Assembly (NCBI GenBank): GCA_022424805.1
Contig: JAKMGR010000273.1
Location: forward strand, 1-5,277
Origin: Verrucomicrobiales bacterium
GTDB taxonomy: Bacteria > Verrucomicrobiota > Verrucomicrobiia > Verrucomicrobiales > DEV007
Direction of reading: 5' to 3'
DNA length: 5,277 nucleotides
A program made the translations under genes and the position numbers. How positions within the stretch are numbered: the first letter of the stretch is position 1; each line of letters starts with the position of its first letter. Positions 1 through 5,277 of the stretch are shown here, piece after piece. A model generated the notes under the pieces. The model ran no database searches. It worked only from the letters and a program-made list of their open reading frames with translations, and was not told the origin of the DNA.

Positions 1-1
1 C

Positions 2-877
2 CCTCCCTACTATCCTAACCACCCGGACATCGTTCGTGACTGGGCCGCCTATTTGGATTCGGTCCGGATGACGGATCACATGGTTGGGGAAGTGATTGCT
101 CGATTGGAGAAAGAAGGTGTCCTCGAAAATACGATTGTGCTTTTTATGACCGATCACGGGATCAGTCATGCGAGGGGAAAGCAATTCCTCTATCAGGAAG
201 GCACCCACGTCCCGCTTGTGATTGCAGGACCGGGGATCAAAGCGGGAACGGTGCGGGACGATGTCGTTGAGCACATTGACATCGCGGCACTTTCCCTCGC
301 AGCAGCTGGCATCGGAGTGCCCGATTGGATGCAGGCCCGCGATATTCTCGCCGATGACTATGAGCCGAGGGATGTTGTTTTTTCGGGACGTGATCGCTGC
401 GATGAAACCGTGGATCACATGCGCTCGGTAAAGTCGAAGGAGTTTCGTTACATTCGCAACTTTTTACCCGAGCGCCCCTATCTCCAGCCCTGTGCCTACA
501 AAGATGCAAAATCAATTCTTATTGCGCTGCGCGATTGGAATGCTGCCGGTAAGCTGAACGAAACGCAGCAATTGCTATTTCGTGAGACTCGGCCAGAGGA
601 AGAACTCTACGATGTGAAAGCGGACCCGTTTGAGATCAATAACCTCGCGGGAAATCCCGAGTATGCTGATGTGTTGAAAAAAATGCGTAGTCACCTCGAC
701 ACCTGGATGGAGGAAACGAATGATCACGGGCGGGAAGGGGAATCTCCCGAGATGTACGACAGTGACATGGCCGAATATCTCAAGAAATTCAAAATCCGGC
801 CTGAACTGAAAGGCAAAGATCGCCCGATTCGGGAGAATATTGAACTGATGAAAAAGTGGGCCGCGGAAGGCAAGTAG
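2..877 (+). CDS. S1-type sulfatase, C-terminal part (5' end outside the window)
   Basis: The frame is open from the first bases of the window, so the gene starts upstream; the TTG at 53-55 is an internal Leu codon, not a start. About 291 residues are visible. FMTDHG (Asp 152-154, His 155-157) is the second metal-binding site of the alkaline-phosphatase-like sulfatase fold. It is followed by RGKQFLYQEGTHVPLVIAGP, where the Lys at 179-181 normally contacts the sulfate group and the Gly-x-x-Val-Pro-Leu segment is a family hallmark. The tail has the usual EELYDVKADPFEINNLAGNP block near 598-660. The CxPxR formylglycine site and first metal ligands lie before the window, so activity cannot be judged. 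Family members hydrolyse sulfate esters, or N-sulfate groups, of sulfated polysaccharides or glycosaminoglycans, usually outside the cytoplasm. The substrate here is unknown. The gene ends tail-to-tail with the Usp relic, four bases away. Confidence 0.93.
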   Translation, partial: PPYYPNHPDIVRDWAAYLDSVRMTDHMVGEVIARLEKEGVLENTIVLFMTDHGISHARGKQFLYQEGTHVPLVIAGPGIKAGTVRDDVVEHIDIAALSLAAAGIGVPDWMQARDILADDYEPRDVVFSGRDRCDETVDHMRSVKSKEFRYIRNFLPERPYLQPCAYKDAKSILIALRDWNAAGKLNETQQLLFRETRPEEELYDVKADPFEINNLAGNPEYADVLKKMRSHLDTWMEETNDHGREGESPEMYDSDMAEYLKKFKIRPELKGKDRPIRENIELMKKWAAEGK

Positions 878-881
878 ATCG

Positions 882-1284
882 TCAGTGTGACAAGAACAAC
901 GCGGTATCGCCTCTTTTAGTCAGGTTCGATGTAAAGCTGCCGACAGAGATGCCTTTGATGCGGTGCTTCGAGTGAATTCCGGCAACGATCAAATCGGAAG
1001 CATCGCGAAGCGCATCTGGAATGGCATCTGGAATGGCATCTGGAATGGCATCTGGAGTGGCATTTGGAATGTCCTACTTTGATGCGACAGGTTCGACGGA
1101 CGAAAATCCGTGTGAGCGCAGTAGCTTTCCCGCATTGCTCAGGAGAAAATCAGATTTTTCCGGTTCTAATTCCGCTGTGATGACCGTGATATTGGGTTCG
1201 AAAAGAGCCCCCCGGGGTAATTGAGCCGCGCAGTGCACGACAGGCATCAAATATTCCGTCAAACGCCACGATGACGTTCTTTAT
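882..1284 (-). pseudogene. Universal stress protein (Usp) family relic, broken by three lesions
   Basis: Reading the minus strand across two frames gives a whole Usp-like chain of about 134 residues, against the usual 140-160. It opens with KNVIVAFDG (1255-1281), the typical first strand. It continues in another frame as EYLMPVVHCAAQLP and ITVITAELEPEKSD, and ends with DALRDASDLIVAG (978-1016), a further segment, then LFLSH and TGA at 882-884. The ATP motif G-2x-G-9x-G(S/T) is recognisable at 936-980 as Gly-Ile-His-Ser, nine residues, Gly-Ser; the second Gly is Ser. Lesions: the expected start is ATA (1282-1284), preceded directly by an in-frame TAG; a frameshift lies around 1254-1260, where one base (or four, restoring Gly-Ser) is missing; and an in-frame TAG at 1074-1076 stands where families like this often have Gly before Asp-Pro/Ile-Pro. 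A fivefold 12-bp repeat follows. Usp proteins are small cytoplasmic nucleotide-binding stress proteins. Assembly error is possible, but three independent defects favour decay. Confidence 0.72.
1012..1071. repeat. 12-bp tandem repeat, five copies, inside the Usp relic
   Basis: The plus-strand unit GCATCTGGAATG occurs at 1012-1023, 1024-1035 and 1036-1047. The fourth copy (1048-1059) has one A-to-G change and the fifth (1060-1071) one C-to-T change. On the minus strand, in the Usp frame, the unit encodes Asp-Ala-Ile-Pro, giving Ile-Pro-Asn-Ala-Thr-Pro-Asp-Ala and then Ile-Pro-Asp-Ala repeats up to the helix that begins Leu-Arg-Asp-Ala. Because the unit is a multiple of three, expansion keeps the frame. 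The three identical copies next to two diverged ones suggest recent slippage from one original copy. Confidence 0.93.
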
Positions 1285-1551
1285 CTAACTCAAACCGGAT
1301 TCCGGAACGATCCGATCCGTTGCTGGGACTTCGGCGAAGGAACCGGTCCATGCGTTGGAGATAAAAATTGCGCTGTTACATCAAGTGGAGATTGATCGAC
1401 AGCTTCCAGTGTATCCTTTTCGCGCCGGGTTGATGTGCGCTTGCTGTGTATCGCGACGCATGATTTGTAAAAGGCCCGAGAGGAAACCGTTCCCAGATGG
1501 GCAGGCTGAAGTTTCCAGGAAAGGATGGAGAGTTCAATTCTTTTAACTGAC
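1285..1551. other. Stretch with no recognisable gene between the Usp relic and the hydrolase gene
   Basis: This stretch lies downstream of the hydrolase stop and upstream of the Usp relic. All three minus frames contain stop codons or give sequence unlike any family I know. One plus frame is open from 1289 to about 1543 but has no convincing ribosome binding site or conserved motif. A small inverted repeat, CCGGA-T-TCCGG, lies near 1295-1305, too short to call a terminator and without a following T run. It may hold the former Usp promoter, the hydrolase 3' end, or older decayed sequence; nothing visible decides this. Confidence 0.5.
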
Positions 1552-3879
1552 TCAGGGCACCGGCAAATCGAGATGGCGATGCAAAAAATCGAAGCTGCCC
1601 TGACCATTGATGGAATGGCCACCGAGAAAATATTCGATCCCGGTGAGATCGGATTTTCCAAACGCAGTGTAGAGTCTGCGGACGCGGGCATACTCGTAGG
1701 CGACCCACTCGTCGCGAGCGACTCGGTCGTTGTGGCCTCGCTCGACGAAAAAAGGACGGGGGAAAATCAATCCAGCTAGGTCTCCATAGTCAAAGGTGTT
1801 GCCCATGTTCCAATAAGGCATTTCCCACTCGATCGTGCGCATGAAGGTATGTGGGTTGCGTGAGTCGCCGACTTTTCGAGTCCATTGATTAAAGTCTCCC
1901 GAACAGATCGAGAGGCAGTATTCCGGAAGCAGCGCAGGGACGCGAATGGCGGTTTCTCCACCGTAACTGAGGCCGTAAAACGCAATCCGTTCGGCGTCGA
2001 CTTCGGGCAGAGTGGCGAGCCATTGCAGCTGCTGTCGATGTGAGGCGGTGATGAAGGAAAAGAGACTGCAGCCAACGAGGTTTGCCTTTCGATCCAGCCA
2101 GCGATAGCGGTCTTCACCTCGGTAGATATTATGGGGGGCAAAAGTAATGAATCCGCGCTCGGCGAGTTTCGCTGCAAAATCATTGTAGGCGGATTTTGCC
2201 GCATCAACGGTATCGCGAGGGAGACCATTTCTCCCATGCTGACAAACAACAACCGGTCGTTTTTCTCCCGGCTCGATGCCTTTGGGAAGAAGGAGGACGC
2301 CCCAGGCTTCGAATCCGGAATAGACTTCCATGACGACATCCCAGGCCGTCCAGCTGTCGGTCTCGAGAATCTTTCGAGACTGCGGCGCGAGAGGGACCGG
2401 GCTTTCGTCGAATCGCCCGATGACTTCGCTGTGAAATTGCTCGCGCTTCTTTTCGGCGAAGGCCAGAAATTTGGTTGGGTCGAGAATGGGATGCGTTTTT
2501 TCCGTAGACCAGCGACCGGCCTGCAGTTCCGGAGCGCCCGCGAGAAAGAAGCTCTCGCGCCGGACTTCGTCGGATTGATCGATCAGGCTCTGAACGTGCT
2601 TTTCCATGCTCGCGAGAATGCGGAGCTGCCGCGCTTCGGGTGAAAACTGGGCTCGTGAATCTATCAGCAGCGCGAAGGGGGCAATGCGGCTGATTTCCCG
2701 CTCGATGCCTGCGGTCTGGAGAAAGGCAGCGACGGACGGATAGTCGGCACGTCGACCTTTTTCCGCGTGATGGAGAAGAAAACTCGGGGGTGTTTGCAGG
2801 GTGCCGAGTACTGTGGATATTCGATCAAACTCTGTCTGGATGGTGGAAAATACGGGCGTCGTGATGCCTCCTTTCTGGTCTATTACCTCGGGAAAGAGAG
2901 TGTGCTCGATAAGCAGGGGGCGGGGAGCGATCAGCGCTGCGATTAGTGCGTCGGAATGCTCGGGAAGGAGAGCAAAAATGTTTCGGTAAATCGGCTCGTC
3001 GCAGGCACGGTCGCGAGGAGCAAAAGCACCGCTGACGAATGCGTGATCGATTCGGGTATCGACAGCAGCTGCATAGAGTGCCGAGCGTCCTCCTTCGCCA
3101 TATCCGCCAACCGTGATCGAGCTGGCGAGGTTGTTTTCGAGTAGCCAATCGACTCCGGCAAGTGCCGTCTGGATTTCATATCCGATGGGGTGCCGTCCCA
3201 TTTGAAAAGCCTGTCGGTAGATCCATTCGCGATGGGATTGGTCTGATCTAGCGACTGCTTTTTCGTGTTCTCCAGTAACCGTGTAGGAAGCGCGGGAAAG
3301 AACCGCCGGAATGAGAATGCGAAATCCGGCGGCGGCGAAGCGCGCTGCGATTTGCTTTTCTCCGCGAAGGTTCGCATTCAAGCCGATGATGTCCTCGGGT
3401 GTATCGTCGGCATCGGGGAAAAGGATCATCGCAGGTGGCGTTTCCGGGAGTTCGAGAACTCCCGCGCCTTCCTTTGCCACGGGAGTAACGAGCAGGCCTT
3501 CGGCAAAAAGTTCGGGCAGCACGGTCCAGCGGACAGAGTGGACCTCAAAGCCCGGGCCTTCGGCGACGAGTGAGGTGGCCGGTTTTCCCTCGAAGGAAAT
3601 GTGGGCGTCCGAGAAAAACTCCATCCTCACTTTGGGGCGTTCGTCGACCACTCCGAGTTTGTTCTGGAGATGCTCTCGGGAATGGTCCGACAATTTTGTT
3701 CGATGGGAAAGCTGCACGGCTTCGTCGATTTTCCGGTCGACGAAAGCGTGAGCACCATCCATGACCCGATCGGCGATGGCCTCGGCGTTTTTATCCGCGA
3801 GCGGCGTGCTGCCGGGAAGGGGCGCGGCTTGAACCGTTGCCGAAAAAAGCAGCGGGACGATTGGCAGAAAGCGGATCAT
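1552..3879 (-). CDS. Secreted double-domain alpha/beta-hydrolase (dienelactone hydrolase / acetyl-xylan-esterase-like)
   Basis: This 775-residue protein starts with a signal peptide: Arg3, a hydrophobic stretch to about residue 16, and likely cleavage after VQA18. Two alpha/beta-hydrolase domains follow. Domain I (about 85-390) has the nucleophile elbow as GYGEGG (259-264), so Gly261 stands where Ser is expected. The later IAPRPLLIEH segment matches the acid-bearing strand. Domain II (about 480-775) is complete by inspection: CQHG oxyanion region (546-549), GLSYGG with Ser638, IFPRPFFVERGHNDRV with Asp718 as likely acid, and GGHSINGQ with His755. Such proteins are common and mostly uncharacterised in planctomycetes and verrucomicrobia. 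The resemblance is to carbohydrate esterases, so deacylation of a polysaccharide or other ester outside the cytoplasm is plausible but inferred. The start is fixed by a strong ribosome binding site, the signal peptide and an ATGA overlap with the upstream DUF4403 gene, which points to co-translation. The C-terminal end LDLPVP is a normal family end. Confidence 0.9.
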   Translation of the reverse strand: MIRFLPIVPLLFSATVQAAPLPGSTPLADKNAEAIADRVMDGAHAFVDRKIDEAVQLSHRTKLSDHSREHLQNKLGVVDERPKVRMEFFSDAHISFEGKPATSLVAEGPGFEVHSVRWTVLPELFAEGLLVTPVAKEGAGVLELPETPPAMILFPDADDTPEDIIGLNANLRGEKQIAARFAAAGFRILIPAVLSRASYTVTGEHEKAVARSDQSHREWIYRQAFQMGRHPIGYEIQTALAGVDWLLENNLASSITVGGYGEGGRSALYAAAVDTRIDHAFVSGAFAPRDRACDEPIYRNIFALLPEHSDALIAALIAPRPLLIEHTLFPEVIDQKGGITTPVFSTIQTEFDRISTVLGTLQTPPSFLLHHAEKGRRADYPSVAAFLQTAGIEREISRIAPFALLIDSRAQFSPEARQLRILASMEKHVQSLIDQSDEVRRESFFLAGAPELQAGRWSTEKTHPILDPTKFLAFAEKKREQFHSEVIGRFDESPVPLAPQSRKILETDSWTAWDVVMEVYSGFEAWGVLLLPKGIEPGEKRPVVVCQHGRNGLPRDTVDAAKSAYNDFAAKLAERGFITFAPHNIYRGEDRYRWLDRKANLVGCSLFSFITASHRQQLQWLATLPEVDAERIAFYGLSYGGETAIRVPALLPEYCLSICSGDFNQWTRKVGDSRNPHTFMRTIEWEMPYWNMGNTFDYGDLAGLIFPRPFFVERGHNDRVARDEWVAYEYARVRRLYTAFGKSDLTGIEYFLGGHSINGQGSFDFLHRHLDLPVP

Positions 3880-5277
3880 TCCTCTCCTTCGGGCTTTAGC
3901 AGCATTTCGTTGACCTCAGTAGCGAGGTTGCCGGTCGCACGAATCACAATGACGACTCCCGGGTCAAGTTCGGTCTCGGCCGAGTGACGCGTGACCGTGT
4001 AAATGTCTTCCAGGGTGATGTCGAGATTCTCGACCGACACATTGATGCCTTCCGGAAGATCGGCGGAGGCGAGGCCTTTCTGAACTTCTTCATCGATCTC
4101 AGCCTGGTAGTCATCAAGATCAACGCGGAGCTGGCTTTCAAGCCCTTTGGTGAGAAGCCCTTCGAGCAGCCAGGTCGCGGCTGTGGTGAGCTTGTCTTTC
4201 GTTTCGACTGTGAGTTCGAAATCGGTAAAGCCGAGGGACTGTTTTTCGTAATCAATCACGGGACGTGCTTTCACCCAGATGTCTCCCGCAACCCCTCGGC
4301 CGAGACGGCTTTTATCGGCCTGAATATTCAGTTTCAGGTTGAGCATACCGCCCTGAGCGATCTGGGCTTCCATTCCGGAGATGTCGATCCTCGTTCCGAT
4401 GCCGGTATCGATCTCGATGTTTTCTTTTGCGAGGACTTCGTTCAGCTCGGCCATGCCGACGATGAGGGGTAATCGAAGTTCCGTCGGAACGGGACCATCA
4501 AGGGGGACTAGATCCGGCAAAGTGTGACGCTCAGGTTCGCTCGGTTCGCGGTTCGTCACGATGGTTTTGGAGCGGATTCCGATGGTAAAAGAAATGTGAT
4601 CTGCCTCTGAGTAATCGATGGGGGCAAGGACGACCTCCTCTGGCTCGATTCTCACCCAGATCTTTGGCTCACTGGAGACAAGCTGTGTGATGTAGGCTTG
4701 ATGCCAGAGCTTACTGACTGACTTGCGAACGTTGAGCTTTTTGCGAATGGCGGGAGTGAGTTTACGAGCCTCTTTCTGGATGTATTGTCCGAGGCTGCCG
4801 CCGAAGAGATCACTGACGTCGAGTCTTCCGAGTTGGCCGATGGAGAGGTTTGCTCTCGAGAGATTGATCTGTGGCACTAGTTGTGGATCGACTTGCCAGT
4901 TCGGGAGAATTTTTGGTGTGATCGAACCGCCGATGGCACCTTCCAACTGCACGTCGCTATCAATCGGAATTGTTAAAATCTTGGCGTCGACCGTGCCCTT
5001 CACTTTTGCGGCTCCGCGAAACGGGGTTGCGAAAGAGAGGCGATCCCCCCCGTTTTCAATGACAATGTCGCCGCGGACAGCTTTCCAGGCGTAGCTTCCA
5101 TTTTTGATTTGCTTGTGGATTCCCTTGTTTTCCTGACCCTCAAATTGAGCCGGAATTTCTTTGCTCGCGAGTTCGTTCATCATCGCTAAGGGAACAACGA
5201 TTTTGACAGTGAGCAGAGATGACTCAGGTCGCGGTGTATCAAATTTTCCGATCGGTTCTCCGGTCGGGGCTGAGACA
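3876..5277 (-). CDS. DUF4403 family protein, 5' end outside the window
   Basis: The frame stays open past the first in-window ATG pair (5178-5183) to the right edge, adding at least 31 residues that end in SSLLTVKIVVPLA. That run forms one continuous conserved block with the following MMNELASKEIP, so the ATG is internal. About 466 residues are visible; by memory the family is roughly 450-530 long, so probably only the signal sequence and a short N-terminus are missing. The chain is rich in alternating hydrophobic strands and appears to have two related halves: TVKIVVPLAMMNELASKEI in the first resembles RLPLIVGMAELNEVLAKENI (near 4419-4480) in the second, and each half later has an amphipathic helix followed by a strand pair. 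No catalytic motif or transmembrane segment is visible. DUF4403 has no established function that I can name; a binding role at the cell envelope is a guess. It is the upstream partner of the hydrolase in a tightly overlapped operon; the promoter is not in the window. Confidence 0.82.
   Translation of the reverse strand, partial: VSAPTGEPIGKFDTPRPESSLLTVKIVVPLAMMNELASKEIPAQFEGQENKGIHKQIKNGSYAWKAVRGDIVIENGGDRLSFATPFRGAAKVKGTVDAKILTIPIDSDVQLEGAIGGSITPKILPNWQVDPQLVPQINLSRANLSIGQLGRLDVSDLFGGSLGQYIQKEARKLTPAIRKKLNVRKSVSKLWHQAYITQLVSSEPKIWVRIEPEEVVLAPIDYSEADHISFTIGIRSKTIVTNREPSEPERHTLPDLVPLDGPVPTELRLPLIVGMAELNEVLAKENIEIDTGIGTRIDISGMEAQIAQGGMLNLKLNIQADKSRLGRGVAGDIWVKARPVIDYEKQSLGFTDFELTVETKDKLTTAATWLLEGLLTKGLESQLRVDLDDYQAEIDEEVQKGLASADLPEGINVSVENLDITLEDIYTVTRHSAETELDPGVVIVIRATGNLATEVNEMLLKPEGEE
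3880..3889 (-). promoter_or_regulatory. Ribosome binding site of the hydrolase gene, embedded in the DUF4403 3' end
   Basis: On the minus strand AAGGAG (3884-3889) lies four bases before the ATG (3877-3879), with a second purine run AGGA filling the gap. The same bases encode the final Glu-Gly-Glu-Glu of the upstream protein, whose TGA (3876-3878) overlaps the ATG as ATGA. The arrangement is typical of translational coupling, where ribosomes finishing the first gene restart on the second. It also supports this ATG as the true hydrolase start. Confidence 0.8.

Noticed and set aside
881..917. Possible terminators (GTCA-GTG-TGAC, and GCG-GTAT-CGC followed by CTCTTTT)
   Set aside because: Stems are only three or four pairs, too weak to call.
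1021..1224. Plus-strand ORF beginning with repeated Met-Ala-Ser-Gly units
   Set aside because: It is the antisense reading of the 12-bp repeat and the Usp relic; the minus strand gives clear family sequence.
1074..1262. Minus-strand 62-codon ORF with TTG start as a separate small gene
   Set aside because: It is the middle part of the Usp relic between the frameshift and the premature TAG and lacks both the first strand and the nucleotide motif.
1294..1318. Cluster of CCGGAT/GATCCG words forming small inverted repeats
   Set aside because: Arms are five bases with alternative pairings and no T run; not distinguishable from chance.
1290..1691. Minus-strand ORF of 133 codons overlapping the hydrolase C-terminus
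   Set aside because: More than a third overlaps the conserved hydrolase end in another frame, and the remainder resembles no family.
2131..2643. Plus-strand 170-codon ORF opposite the hydrolase gene
   Set aside because: It lies wholly inside the hydrolase gene, whose minus-strand frame has strong domain motifs; the opposite frame is a by-product of codon bias and shows no family pattern.
3311..3987. Overlapping plus-strand ORFs of 100-146 codons near the hydrolase/DUF4403 junction
   Set aside because: Antisense to the signal peptide region and N-terminal part of the hydrolase; Ser/Arg-rich translations without conserved features.

Overview
The window looks like a chromosomal fragment of a heterotroph from the Planctomycetota-Verrucomicrobiota-Chlamydiota (PVC) superphylum, with GC a little above 50 % by eye. 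The basis is gene content: an S1-type sulfatase, and a large secreted double alpha/beta-hydrolase of a kind common in planctomycetes and verrucomicrobia. No rRNA or other phylogenetic marker is present, so phylum-level placement is inference.

Left part (1-877, + strand): the C-terminal two thirds of a sulfatase whose start lies before the window. Four bases after its stop begins, tail-to-tail on the minus strand, the relic of a universal stress protein (Usp) gene (882-1284). This relic is not obvious as an ORF because three lesions break it: a lost start codon, a frameshift after the first strand, and an in-frame TAG. It also carries a 12-bp unit repeated five times (1012-1071), which would add Asp-Ala-Ile-Pro repeats in frame. 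The stretch 1285-1551 has no gene I can identify.

Right part (1552-5277, minus strand): a two-gene operon read right to left. The first gene is a DUF4403-type protein that is open at the right edge; the first ATG visible in its frame (5181-5183) is internal to the conserved fold, not the start. Its stop overlaps the start of the second gene by ATGA, and its last codons double as the Shine-Dalgarno sequence of that gene. The second gene encodes a 775-residue exported protein with two alpha/beta-hydrolase domains. The C-terminal domain has a full Ser-Asp-His set; the N-terminal domain has Gly where the nucleophile should be.

The sulfatase and the esterase-like hydrolase would both suit the removal of ester groups from complex polysaccharides, but they are on opposite strands and separated by the Usp relic, so joint action is only a suggestion. 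I see no CRISPR array, insertion sequence, tRNA, phage gene or defence system. The most notable points are the decayed Usp gene with its repeat array, the catalytic asymmetry of the double hydrolase, and the tight coupling of that hydrolase to a DUF4403 protein.
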